Assembly: GCF_001598695.1 (NCBI RefSeq)
Contig: NZ_BCZK01000016.1
Location: 1-64,000 of the forward strand
Direction: 5' to 3'
DNA from: Klebsiella oxytoca NBRC 105695
Lineage (GTDB): Bacteria; Pseudomonadota; Gammaproteobacteria; Enterobacterales; Enterobacteriaceae
DNA length: 64,000 bases
The notes beneath the pieces were generated by a model that saw nothing but the letters and a program-made list of their open reading frames with translations, was not told the origin of the DNA and did not search any database. Positions within the stretch are counted from its first letter, which is position 1, and each line of letters starts with the position of its first letter. A program made the translations under genes and the position numbers. Below are positions 1 to 7,616 of the stretch, one piece after another.

Positions 1-115
1 TTTTGCTTTCCGCGAGCGGACTCTCCATCGAACTCCGTTCGATTATTCGCCGCACGGCGGCTCACCCCTTCGGGGCCAGCGCGACAAGCGCGCTGTTCAA
101 CGCCTCTGGCGTTAG

Positions 116-132
116 TCCGAGTCCGGGCACCA
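116..132 (+). other. tRNA-Phe 3'-end fragment, repeat unit 1
   Basis: TCCGAGTCCGGGCACCA matches the last 17 nt of enterobacterial tRNA-Phe: part of the T arm, the acceptor 3' strand and CCA. The rest of the tRNA is absent, so this is a fragment rather than a gene. It could be an RNase E/tRNA processing mimic or an old integration (att) scar. Confidence 0.8.
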
Positions 133-142
133 CTATTCAGAG

Positions 143-167
143 AACCCAGCCTATGGCTGGGTTTTTG
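143..167 (+). terminator. Intrinsic terminator, repeat unit 1
   Basis: The stem AACCCAGCC / GGCTGGGTT has a 3-nt TAT loop and runs into five Ts. It lies 10 nt after the tRNA-Phe 3' fragment, as a tRNA-Phe transcript terminator would. Confidence 0.85.
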
Positions 168-278
168 CTTTTCCGCGAGCGGACTCTCCATCGAACTCCG
201 TTCGATTATTCGCCGCACGGCGGCTCACCCCTTCGGGGCCAGCGCGACAAGCGCGCTGTTCAACGCCTGCGGCGTTAG

Positions 279-295
279 TCCGAGTCCGGGCACCA
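279..295 (+). other. tRNA-Phe 3'-end fragment, repeat unit 2
   Basis: This is the same 17 nt (TCCGAGTCCGGGCACCA) as at 116-132, exactly 163 bp downstream, again followed by CTATTCAGAG and a terminator. No tRNA body precedes it. Confidence 0.8.
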
Positions 296-305
296 CTATT
301 CAGAG

Positions 306-334
306 AACCCAGCCTATGGCTGGGTTTTTGCTTT
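306..334 (+). terminator. Intrinsic terminator, repeat unit 2
   Basis: This is an identical copy of the hairpin in unit 1 (AACCCAGCC, TAT loop, GGCTGGGTT, T run). It ends the repeat array just before the convergent quinone-reductase-like gene. Confidence 0.85.
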
Positions 335-341
335 TATGCTT

Positions 342-929
342 TCAGTTAAATATCGTCTTCCCTAGCTGATACCCCGCCTCAAGATGCGCTTTCGCCGTTT
401 CCAGCTCCGGTAACAGCAGCAGCTGCGAACTGGCCACCGTCGCCCCGCAGTAATCAAAAATGCCGTGGGCGATCTGCGCATGAAAAGCAGCGGTAAACCC
501 ATGCTTATCATACGTTTTCTGATTGGCTGCGCCTAACGCAACCAGGTGCACTCGCAGGCGCCCGAGCTTCTTCACCACCTCGCCCCCGGCGGTTTCCTCA
601 TAGGCCCAGCCGTTGGCAAACACGCGGTCGATCCAGCCCTTCAGCAGCGCAGGCATCGACCACCAGTAAACGGGAAAGACCAGCACCAGTGCGTCGGCTC
701 GATCGAGTCTGGCCTGCTCAGCAACCACATCGGGCGGCGTGGCGCCGGTTTGCAGAAATGCGGCGATATCCGGCTCAGTAAACACCGGGTTAAAGCCTTC
801 CTGCGTTAAATCTGCTATTTCAGCAGTGTGCTGCTGGCCGGATTCGGCAATCCCTTGCGCAATAGCCGTCGCTACGCTGTGAGTCAGAGAAGTATTAAGA
901 GGATGAGAAACCACGATTAATGCATGCAT
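342..929 (-). CDS. NAD(P)H dehydrogenase (quinone)-like flavodoxin-fold protein
   Basis: This 195-aa cytoplasmic protein belongs to the Flavodoxin_2 family (KefF, MdaB, NQO types), whose members use FMN or FAD to pass two electrons from NAD(P)H to quinones or electrophiles. The flavin phosphate-binding start (VVSHPLNTSLTHS, residues 6-18) and the flavin-ring segment (FPVYWWSMPALLKGWIDRV, 85-103) are visible. Length fits the family. It is divergent from a TetR regulator that begins 115 bp away, a layout typical of a quinone- or electrophile-induced detoxification pair. The exact substrate cannot be read from the sequence. Confidence 0.85.
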   Translation of the reverse strand: MHALIVVSHPLNTSLTHSVATAIAQGIAESGQQHTAEIADLTQEGFNPVFTEPDIAAFLQTGATPPDVVAEQARLDRADALVLVFPVYWWSMPALLKGWIDRVFANGWAYEETAGGEVVKKLGRLRVHLVALGAANQKTYDKHGFTAAFHAQIAHGIFDYCGATVASSQLLLLPELETAKAHLEAGYQLGKTIFN

Positions 930-983
930 GACAGATACCCCAGTTGCGCGATAACGATATTGGACGTAGTCTAATATACTAAC

Positions 984-1008
984 AGTAACCTACTCATGGT
1001 AACTTACC
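984..1008. promoter_or_regulatory. Candidate TetR-family operator
   Basis: Two 11-bp palindromes lie in the divergent promoter region: AGTAACCTACT (984-994) and GGTAACTTACC (998-1008), with centres 14 bp apart. They share a GTAAC-TAC core. Paired palindromes between a tetR gene and a divergent target are the usual TetR operator layout. The assignment is inference. Confidence 0.5.
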
Positions 1009-1044
1009 TTTGGTATATTAGCATGTCAACGGGAGAATCCTTTT

Positions 1045-1665
1045 ATGTCTCAACCCCTCGTACGGCAGCGTTTAACGCGAGAAGAGCGGCGCACGCAGCT
1101 GATGGACGTCGCCTGGCATATTATTCGCGAGGAAGGAACCGACGCCCTGACGCTGGGCTATCTGGCGACCCAGGCGGGGGTGACTAAACCGGTGGTTTAC
1201 GATCATTTTGACAGCCGTTCGGGACTTTTCGCGGCGCTGTATGCGGAATACGACCAGCGCCAGAGCGTAAAGATGGATGAAATTCTGCGCAACATCGAAC
1301 CCAGGGCGGAGACACTGGCTTCGGCGATCGCTAATGCCTACATTGAGTGCGTCCTGCTCCAGGGCCGCGAAATGCCCAGCGTGATGGCCGCGCTGGCCGG
1401 GACGCCTGAGCTGGAGAAGATCAAGCAGGAGTGCATAACCGCATTTACCGCGAAATGCCGGCAATATTTTTCGCCGCTTTGCGAGAGTGAAAACCTCAGC
1501 GAAGCAGCCATTCTCGCCATGCTTGGATCCGCCGACGGGCTATCGGCTGCGGTAGTAAACGGCGTCATCACGGAGCAGCAGGCGAAAGATGAGCTATTTC
1601 AGGTGATTATGTCGATGCTGCAGCGCTGCTGCCGTGGCGAAGAAGCGCTACCGGGTAGCGGCTAG
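1045..1665 (+). CDS. TetR/AcrR-family transcriptional regulator
   Basis: This 206-aa DNA-binding repressor has an N-terminal TetR helix-turn-helix at about residues 36-57, including the VTKPVVYDHFDSRSGLF recognition-helix region, followed by an all-helical ligand-binding domain. It starts at ATG 1045 after GGGAGAATCC, a good ribosome binding site. The divergent neighbour is a quinone-reductase-like gene, and the palindromes at 984-1008 are the likely operator. It probably represses both genes until a small electrophile or quinone binds. The ligand is unknown. Confidence 0.88.
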   Translation: MSQPLVRQRLTREERRTQLMDVAWHIIREEGTDALTLGYLATQAGVTKPVVYDHFDSRSGLFAALYAEYDQRQSVKMDEILRNIEPRAETLASAIANAYIECVLLQGREMPSVMAALAGTPELEKIKQECITAFTAKCRQYFSPLCESENLSEAAILAMLGSADGLSAAVVNGVITEQQAKDELFQVIMSMLQRCCRGEEALPGSG

Positions 1666-1733
1666 CGCTTTATATGGCCGACAAAACTTATCAGATCATC
1701 TAATGATGAGTTTTCCGTGGGCGGCTTTAATTA

Positions 1734-2516
1734 TCAGCCGCCCGCTTTCTTAATCGCCGCATCCAGCGAGGCTTTATCCGCCAGCCCAGGGAATACGGTG
1801 ATCGTCGCCTCCGTGGCGCCGGTCGTCGGCATTACGATAACGCCGGGCGTACCGCTTAAACCGATCTCCTGCGCCAGCTGGTTGGTACTTTCCAGTACCG
1901 ACTCAACGTCCGCCGCTTTCTTCGCATCGAAATTGACCTTCTTCGCCTGCTGCTGCACGTCAGCGGCGGTTAGCTTGCCTTCGTTATGCCCGGTGGAATA
2001 GATGCCGTTATGGTAGGTCAAATAGGCCTCTGCGCCCTTCTGCTGATAAATCTGCAGCCCGGTTTTCGCCGCCTCCAGCGAGGTTTCCCAACGGCTGCCA
2101 AAAATTGGCCACTCTTTGAAAGCAAAGCGGGTCTGCGGGTTCTCTTTAATAACCTGCTCCATGACCGGAGCCAGACGGCTGCAGTAAACGCATTGATAAT
2201 CAAAGAATTCAATAACGGTCACTTTGCCCTCTTTCGGGCCATAGGTTGGGGTGTTTTTATCCTGCGTCAGCGCAGCCGCGTTCTTCAGTACCGCCTGCGT
2301 CGCGGCGCTGGCCTGCTGCTGTTCCTGAATTTGCTGCAGCTTCTGGCTGGCCTGTAGCAGCACTTCCGGATGCGCGACTAAATAGTCCGCGGCAATTTTG
2401 CCGATACGGGCTTCCTGTTCGGGCGTGAAGGTGGGTGCATCAGCGGCAGTTGCCATCACCGGAAGCAGGGCGGCGCCAATAAAGGCGAGTGTCAGTAAAT
2501 TCTTATGGCCGGGCAT
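1734..2516 (-). CDS. DsbA-family thiol-disulfide protein with ScsC-like N-terminal domain
   Basis: This 260-aa protein is predicted to be periplasmic. Residues 1-25 form a signal peptide ending in ATAA. Residues 29-85 are a helical, Gln-rich segment (FTPEQEARIGKIAADYL onward) of the ScsC N-terminal type, which in related proteins makes oligomers. The thioredoxin-fold part has the redox motif C109-V-Y-C112 and the cis-proline loop GTPG (222-225). It probably acts as an oxidant or isomerase of periplasmic disulfides. AAGGA lies 8 nt before the ATG. No scsA, scsB or scsD partner is adjacent, so its electron partner is unknown. No gene symbol is given because the true ScsC orthologue cannot be confirmed. 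Confidence 0.82.
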   Translation of the reverse strand: MPGHKNLLTLAFIGAALLPVMATAADAPTFTPEQEARIGKIAADYLVAHPEVLLQASQKLQQIQEQQQASAATQAVLKNAAALTQDKNTPTYGPKEGKVTVIEFFDYQCVYCSRLAPVMEQVIKENPQTRFAFKEWPIFGSRWETSLEAAKTGLQIYQQKGAEAYLTYHNGIYSTGHNEGKLTAADVQQQAKKVNFDAKKAADVESVLESTNQLAQEIGLSGTPGVIVMPTTGATEATITVFPGLADKASLDAAIKKAGG

Positions 2517-2693
2517 GTGGGTAGTCCTTGCGATGGGTGAACGGCAGGTGTGTCTTTACGAACAAAATATCATCCTTTGCCTGCGAATCATCCCCGGACG
2601 AGGCAATGATTAGTAACTATATTTTTCAATAACTCAATGCGCCCTCGCGATTTAGCGGGTGGTCAACGCGCGTGAACGGGAGTACGCTTCGCC

Positions 2694-2722
2694 CCCTGCT
2701 TTTCCCCCCAGGGCCTCTTTTT
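2694..2722 (+). promoter_or_regulatory. Hairpin plus T run in the leader of the TerC gene
   Basis: CCCTG (2694-2698) can pair with CAGGG (2709-2713), followed by CCTCTTTTT, only 18 nt before the start codon at 2740. It looks like a weak intrinsic terminator in the leader and could be an attenuator. The stem is only 5 bp. No recognised riboswitch was identified around it. Confidence 0.3.
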
Positions 2723-2739
2723 AGTTAGATGAGTTAGGT

Positions 2740-3423
2740 ATGAATGAGTTTTTCAGTCAGTGGGACGTAGCGGTTATCCTGCTGCAAATTATCGCTATCG
2801 ACTTGTTATTAGGCGGCGACAACGCGGTGGTGATCGCGATGGCCTGCCGTAAGCTGCCGCCGCATCAGCGGACCAAAGCGATTATTATCGGCACCTTTGG
2901 TGCGATAGCGGCGCGCGTGCTGCTCCTGGCCGTGGCTATTTATTTGCTCTCATTGCCGTGGTTGAAAGTGGTTGGCGCTCTGATGCTGTTGTGGATCGGT
3001 ATCAAGCTGGTCACCAATCAGGAAGAAGAGAATGAAATCAGCAGCTCCAGCAGCCTGTGGCGTACTGCGGTCACCATTACCGTTGCCGATGTCATTATGT
3101 CGCTGGACAACGTACTGGCCGTCGCCGCCGCCGGAAAAGGCCATCTGCTGCTGGTCGCGCTGGGGGTGCTGATCAGCATCCCGATTATTGTCGCGGGCAG
3201 TAAACTGGTGTTGGCGATCCTTAACCGCTTCCCGTCGGTGGTGATGCTGGGCGGCGCGCTTATCGGCTGGATAGCCGGCTCAATGATGGTGAGCGATGTC
3301 ACCATCGTTCATCTGTTCCCCAACGCGCCAGCCGCCCTTCCGTTGATCGGCGGCGCCATTGGCGCTGCCCTGGTGCTGCTGGAAGGGCTGCGCAGGAACC
3401 GCAGCAGGCCTTCTGCCGAATAG
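2740..3423 (+). CDS. TerC-family integral membrane protein (YjbE type)
   Basis: This 227-aa inner-membrane protein is predicted to have about seven membrane segments. It shows the two TerC signatures: acidic motif LLLGGDNAVVIAMA at residues 23-36, and its repeat DVIMSLDNVLAVAAA in the second half, whose Asp residues lie in the membrane. TerC-family members are implicated in metal (often manganese) export or metalation of exported proteins, and in tellurite resistance. A Glu-rich, Ser-rich cytoplasmic loop (about 93-103) separates the halves. It stands alone between a ScsC-like gene and cbpA. Substrate is not readable from sequence. Confidence 0.85.
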   Translation: MNEFFSQWDVAVILLQIIAIDLLLGGDNAVVIAMACRKLPPHQRTKAIIIGTFGAIAARVLLLAVAIYLLSLPWLKVVGALMLLWIGIKLVTNQEEENEISSSSSLWRTAVTITVADVIMSLDNVLAVAAAGKGHLLLVALGVLISIPIIVAGSKLVLAILNRFPSVVMLGGALIGWIAGSMMVSDVTIVHLFPNAPAALPLIGGAIGAALVLLEGLRRNRSRPSAE

Positions 3424-3572
3424 GGTTAGCCACGTTCTGTCGCCGTCGATCCCGACGGCGTCAAGTTTGCGCCACTTTTCCGCCACATCCGTCCTCATTT
3501 GCCCTACGCTTAATAAAGACACCTGTTCCAGGGATCTGTAACCGTAATATTGCGCATAAATGAGATAACATC

Positions 3573-4490
3573 ATGGAATTAAAGGATTATTATGCCATTT
3601 TAGGGGTTCAGCCAACGGACGATCTGAAAACCATCAAGACCGCCTATCGCCGTCTGGCACGCAAATATCACCCCGATGTCAGTAAAGAAAACGATGCCGA
3701 AGCCAGGTTCAAAGATCTCGCCGAAGCCTGGGAAGTGCTTAAAGATGACCAGCGCCGCGCTGAATACGACCAACTGTGGCAGCACCGCAACGATCCGCAC
3801 TTTGGCCGTCAGCAGCACTCCCACGAGCAGAGCTACAGCCAGCAGGACTTTGACGACATTTTCTCCTCCATGTTTGGCCAGCAGGCGCATCATAGCCGCC
3901 GCCAGCAGGGCGTGCGCGGCCATGATTTAGAGATAGAAGTCGCGGTTTTCCTTGAAGAGACTTTAGCCGAGCAGACGCGCACTATCAGCTATAAGCTGCC
4001 GGTTTATAACGTCTTTGGCATGGTTGAAAGCGAAACGCCGAAAACTCTGAACGTAAAAATTCCCGCAGGCGTCGTCGACGGCCAGCGCATCCGCCTGAAA
4101 GGCCAGGGCACCCCCGGCGAGAATGGCGGCCCGAACGGCGACCTGTGGCTGGTGATACATATCGCCCCGCATCCGCTGTTTGATATCGTCGGACATAACC
4201 TTGAAATTGTCCTGCCGCTGGCGCCATGGGAAGCGGCATTAGGCACCAAAGTCACTATCCCGACGCTCAAAGAGAGCATTCTGTTGACCATCCCGCCGGG
4301 CAGCCAGGCCGGACAGCGCCTGCGCGTCAAGGGCAAAGGGCTGGCCAGCAAAACCACCACTGGCGATCTGTACGCCGTGATTAAAATCGTTATGCCGCCA
4401 AAACCGGATGAGAAGAGCCGCGAGCTCTGGCAGCAGCTGGCCGATGCGCAATCCAGCTTCGAGCCGCGTAAGACATGGGGGAAAGCCTGA
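3573..4490 (+). CDS. cbpA: Curved DNA-binding protein CbpA, DnaJ-like co-chaperone
   Basis: This 305-aa protein has an N-terminal J domain (1-70) with the invariant HPD at 33-35, which stimulates DnaK. A linker rich in Gln, His and Ser (about 75-110) leads to two C-terminal DnaJ-type substrate-binding domains. It lacks the zinc-finger domain of DnaJ, as CbpA does. In E. coli it binds curved DNA in the nucleoid and acts as a DnaJ-like co-chaperone in stationary phase. The stop codon overlaps the cbpM start by 1 nt (TGATG), so the two are translationally coupled. Confidence 0.95.
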   Translation: MELKDYYAILGVQPTDDLKTIKTAYRRLARKYHPDVSKENDAEARFKDLAEAWEVLKDDQRRAEYDQLWQHRNDPHFGRQQHSHEQSYSQQDFDDIFSSMFGQQAHHSRRQQGVRGHDLEIEVAVFLEETLAEQTRTISYKLPVYNVFGMVESETPKTLNVKIPAGVVDGQRIRLKGQGTPGENGGPNGDLWLVIHIAPHPLFDIVGHNLEIVLPLAPWEAALGTKVTIPTLKESILLTIPPGSQAGQRLRVKGKGLASKTTTGDLYAVIKIVMPPKPDEKSRELWQQLADAQSSFEPRKTWGKA

Positions 4491-4795
4491 TGGCTAAGAT
4501 AACAGTGACGTTTACGATTACCGAATTTTGTCTCCACACCGGCCTTTCCGAGGAGGAGCTGAACGAAATTGTCGGCCTCGGCATGATCGAGCCGCGCCAG
4601 CCGCAGCGGGAAAAGTGGCTGTTTGACGATAGTGCGGTGACAATTGTTCACCGCGCCGTACGCTTACGCAAAGAGCTGGAGCTGGACTGGCCGGGGATCG
4701 CCGTCGCCTTGACGCTGCTTGACGAGAACGCGCGCCTGAGCCGTGAAAATCAAATTCTGCAGCAGCGGCTGGCGCGCTTTCTGACGCATGGTTAA
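4490..4795 (+). CDS. cbpM: CbpA modulator CbpM
   Basis: This 101-aa cytoplasmic protein has the CbpM/MerR-like helical fold and the same length as the E. coli protein. It binds the CbpA J domain and inhibits both the DnaK co-chaperone and DNA-binding activities. The ATG at 4490 was chosen over an upstream in-frame ATG at 4475 because it overlaps the cbpA stop codon and gives the E. coli N-terminus [14 protein letters not shown]. The second half is a charged helix (residues 60-95) that ends in a heptad-like Leu/Arg pattern. Confidence 0.94.
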   Translation: MAKITVTFTITEFCLHTGLSEEELNEIVGLGMIEPRQPQREKWLFDDSAVTIVHRAVRLRKELELDWPGIAVALTLLDENARLSRENQILQQRLARFLTHG

Positions 4796-4799
4796 ATCC

Positions 4800-5080
4800 C
4801 ATCCGCAGACGGTGGTAAATCCGTAGTCCGGTTAAGCGCAGCGCCACCGGGAAGATAATCTGAAGCGACATTGCGCGCTGTTCCCCGGAGGCGGCGCTTG
4901 ACGCGCCTTGTCCGGGCTACGTGTACGCTGATGGCGGTAAACCCGTAGCCCGGTCATACACAGCGCCATCGGGAAAGACGGCGGTAAACCCGTAGCCCGG
5001 CTAAGCGCAGCGCGAGCCGGGAGAAAAACGCAAAGCCACCTCCAGGCCGGATAAGGCGCTAGCCGTCATCCGGCACAATA
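4800..5080. repeat. REP/BIME-type palindromic repeat cluster
   Basis: Several REP-like units sit in the 290-bp gap between convergent cbpM and melA. GTAGCCCGG or GTAGTCCGG recurs at about 4825, 4945 and 4990, each with a nearby complementary CCGGG or CGCC arm. A GGCGGTAAACCCGTAGCCCGG segment occurs at about 4935 and again, nearly identical, at about 4981. GCCGGATAAGGCG and CATCCGGC follow near 5047-5072. No coding sequence is seen. Confidence 0.75.
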
Positions 5081-5085
5081 CCTGA

Positions 5086-6432
5086 TTAGCCATGCACCCA
5101 CGCCGGCAGCCAGTCGCCGTGGCTGTTGATCAGATCGTCCACCAGCGCATAGATCTCCTCAATGCCCAGCACCGCCGCCGTATGCGGGTCCATCATCGTC
5201 GCATAGTAGATATAGTCGCGATTTTCCGTGAGTATCGCCTCCGTCAGCAGGGTCTGAACGTTGATATTGGTTTGCATCATTGCCGCCAGATGGGCAGGCA
5301 GCTTGCCCGCTTTGGTCGGTTGAATGCCGTTAGCGTCCACCAGACAGGCCACCTCCACGCAGCAGCCCTGCGGCAGGTTATCGATAAGATTATCGTTACG
5401 CACGTTGCCGTAGATCACGCTCGGCTCGCCTGTCCAGATGGCGTTCATAATGGTGCTGGCGTACTCGCGCGAGGGTTTGACCTCAATGCGCTCGCTGGTT
5501 TTATACCGCTCCAGCTCTTTGTGCCAGTTCGCCACCTGCTCTACGCAGCGTTTCGGATACTCATCCAGCGGCACCTGATAGCGCGCAATCAGATCCTCAC
5601 GCCCCGGCTTGATAAACCAGGGAGTGTATTCCGCGAAGTGCTCGGACGACTCCGTGACAAAATAGCCCAGCTTTTTAAACATCTCATAGCGGACGATGTT
5701 CTGGCAGCGCGAATCTTCGCGATGCTTCGGCGCGCGTCCTTCGGCAAATGCCTGCAGCATCTCCGGGTAAATACTGACATAGCTGCCGTCGCTGAGCTTT
5801 TTCTCCAGCGACAGGTAAAAGGCCATATGATTGATACCGGCGCAGCGGTAGCGTAAATCCGCCGGGTCGAGATCCAGATCGTGGGCCAGCTCCTCCGCCG
5901 TCCCCTGCACCGAATGACACAGTCCGACCTGCTTAATATGCGGATAGCGGGCGTACATCGCCCAGGTATTCATCGCCATCGGATTGACGTAGTTAAGCAT
6001 AGTGGCATTCGGGCAAACTTCGGTCATATCGTCGCAGATGCGCCACAGGTGCGGAATGGTGCGCAGCGCGCGCATAATTCCGCCCGGGCCAAGCGTATCG
6101 GCAATAGTTTGCTCCACGCCATGCAGCTTACAGACTTCAAAATCGGTGACCGTACAGGGCTGATAGCCGCCAATCTGGAAGGCCACCACCACAAAATCCG
6201 CGTCCTGCAGCGCCGCTTTCTGGTCGCGATGGCAGCTGATTTCCCCCTCCGCGCCCAGAGAATCCATCAGTTTGCGCACCACAATATGCGACTCCTCCAG
6301 GCGAGTCGCATCGATATCCATCAGGGCGATATGCGCGGACTTTAGCGCCGGGCGCTGAAACACATCGCCGAGTATATTTTTGACGAATACCGTCGAACCG
6401 GCGCCGATAAAGGTAATTTTGGGGGCAGACAT
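5086..6432 (-). CDS. melA: Alpha-galactosidase MelA (glycoside hydrolase family 4)
   Basis: This 448-aa cytoplasmic enzyme hydrolyses melibiose and other alpha-galactosides by the family-4 mechanism, which needs NAD+ and Mn2+. The N-terminus carries the Rossmann NAD-binding glycine motif (FIGAGSTVF). The family motifs NPMAMNTWA and CAGINHMAFYL, which supply the metal-binding Cys and His, are intact. Length matches E. coli MelA (451). The divergent gene is melR. In E. coli melA is followed by the permease gene melB, but here REP elements follow instead, so melibiose must enter by another transporter if the gene is used. Confidence 0.95.
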   Translation of the reverse strand: MSAPKITFIGAGSTVFVKNILGDVFQRPALKSAHIALMDIDATRLEESHIVVRKLMDSLGAEGEISCHRDQKAALQDADFVVVAFQIGGYQPCTVTDFEVCKLHGVEQTIADTLGPGGIMRALRTIPHLWRICDDMTEVCPNATMLNYVNPMAMNTWAMYARYPHIKQVGLCHSVQGTAEELAHDLDLDPADLRYRCAGINHMAFYLSLEKKLSDGSYVSIYPEMLQAFAEGRAPKHREDSRCQNIVRYEMFKKLGYFVTESSEHFAEYTPWFIKPGREDLIARYQVPLDEYPKRCVEQVANWHKELERYKTSERIEVKPSREYASTIMNAIWTGEPSVIYGNVRNDNLIDNLPQGCCVEVACLVDANGIQPTKAGKLPAHLAAMMQTNINVQTLLTEAILTENRDYIYYATMMDPHTAAVLGIEEIYALVDDLINSHGDWLPAWVHG

Positions 6433-6513
6433 AGGGTGCTCTCCGTAGGGTTAGTGAACGGTAACAGAGTGGCATGCCGGACTACCGGCGGGCTGCCCTC
6501 TTCCCGCCGGAGC

Positions 6514-6569
6514 ATTCCCGAAAACTCAGATCGGCTACCGGCAAGCATGAAAACTGATTTTTCGGGAAT
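6514..6569. promoter_or_regulatory. Candidate MelR operator pair
   Basis: ATTCCCGAAAA (6514-6524) and its exact reverse complement TTTTCGGGAAT (6559-6569) face each other in the melA-melR intergenic region, with centres 45 bp apart. MelR of E. coli binds several related sites between melR and melA. A match to its consensus is inferred from position and symmetry. Confidence 0.55.
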
Positions 6570-6670
6570 AAATGGGCGAAAAAGAAGAGAAAACGGGCCT
6601 TTAATTCGACTAAGATAAGCGCTGACTGGCGTCAAAAATCGGCAAGAATGATGATTCAGGAATCCACATC

Positions 6671-7612
6671 ATGATCGATAAACCCCGCGCAGCGCATCCC
6701 GCCGACGCGTATATGAGCAGCAGCGACGATCGACTGCCCCGCAGCCCGCTGGCGCTCTACTCTGAATACCAGCGGATGGATATCGAGCTGCGTACTCCTT
6801 ATGCCATGACCGCCAGCCACTGGCACGGTCAGGTGGAGGTGAACGTCCCCTTCGACGGCGATGTCGAGTATCTGATCAACGATGAAGCGGTACGTATCGA
6901 GCAGGGCTATATCACCCTGTTCTGGGCCTGTACGCCCCATCGCCTTACCCGACCAGGGGCCTGCAGGCAGATGGCTATCTTCAACCTGCCGATGCATCTG
7001 TTTTTATCCTGGCCGCTGGATCGGGAGCTTATTAACCACGTCACCCACGGTATGGTGGTGAAATCGCTGGCTGCCCAGCAGCTCAGCGTATTTGAAGTCC
7101 AGCGCTGGCAGCAGGAGCTGAACAGCGATAATGAGCAAATCCGCCAGTTAGCGATCGATGAAATCGCTTTGATGCTCAAGCGCCTGAGCCTCTCCGGCTG
7201 GCAGCCGATTCTGGTGAACAAGACTTCACGCACGCATAAGAACAGCGTTTCGCGCCACGCCCAGTTTTACGTCAGCCAGATGCTGGAATATATTGCCATC
7301 CACTACGATCGGGCGCTCACCGTCAACGATGTCGCCGAGCATGTGAAGCTGAATGCCAACTACGCGATGGGGATTTTTCAGCGGGTGATGCAGCAAACCA
7401 TGAAGCAGTACATTACCGCGATGCGCATTAATCACGTTCGGGCGCTGCTCAGCGACACCGATAAGACCATCCTCGATATCGCCCTGACCGCCGGTTTCGG
7501 CTCCAGCAGCCGCTTTTACAGCACTTTTAATAAATATGTCGGCATGCCGCCGCAGCAGTATCGCAGGCTGAGCCAGCAGCGTCGCCATAATCTGGCGCCC
7601 GCCGGGGCATAA
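6671..7612 (+). CDS. melR: Melibiose regulator MelR (AraC family)
   Basis: This 313-aa regulator activates melA when melibiose is bound. Its N-terminal cupin half (SHWHGQVEVNVPFDGDVEYL) and the C-terminal pair of AraC helix-turn-helix motifs (LTVNDVAEHVKLNANY and ILDIALTAGFGSSSRF) closely match E. coli MelR. The protein is about 11 residues longer than the E. coli one (302). An internal ATG at 6713 (MSSSDDRLP) is a possible alternative start nearer the E. coli length. It is divergent from melA and convergent with proP. Confidence 0.93.
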   Translation: MIDKPRAAHPADAYMSSSDDRLPRSPLALYSEYQRMDIELRTPYAMTASHWHGQVEVNVPFDGDVEYLINDEAVRIEQGYITLFWACTPHRLTRPGACRQMAIFNLPMHLFLSWPLDRELINHVTHGMVVKSLAAQQLSVFEVQRWQQELNSDNEQIRQLAIDEIALMLKRLSLSGWQPILVNKTSRTHKNSVSRHAQFYVSQMLEYIAIHYDRALTVNDVAEHVKLNANYAMGIFQRVMQQTMKQYITAMRINHVRALLSDTDKTILDIALTAGFGSSSRFYSTFNKYVGMPPQQYRRLSQQRRHNLAPAGA

Positions 7613-7616
7613 AAAA

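Larger units (their letters stand above)
1..334 (+). repeat. Two tandem 163-bp tRNA-Phe-linked repeat units
   Basis: The sequence from 11 recurs at 174 with a period of 163 bp. Apart from one T in a run at the left edge, the copies differ at only two bases, near 106-107 and 269-270. Each unit holds a row of short perfect inverted repeats, then 17 nt identical to the 3' end of tRNA-Phe, then an intrinsic terminator. The arrangement resembles the tyrT repeats of E. coli, where copies of a tRNA 3' end follow a tRNA gene and give rise to rtT RNA. The tRNA gene itself (pheU/pheV type) would lie upstream of base 1; that is inferred. Confidence 0.85.

Noticed and set aside
116-132. A complete tRNA-Phe gene in the repeat
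   Set aside because: Only the last 17 nt match. The 5' half, D arm and anticodon arm are missing in both units.
2640-2740. yybP-ykoY manganese riboswitch upstream of the TerC gene
   Set aside because: GGGAGTA and GTCAAC are present, but in the reverse order from the riboswitch, and the expected long three-way junction does not fit in the 70 nt available.
4800-5080. CRISPR array
   Set aside because: The repeats are palindromic REP units with irregular spacing, not direct repeats with regular unique spacers; no cas gene is present in the window.
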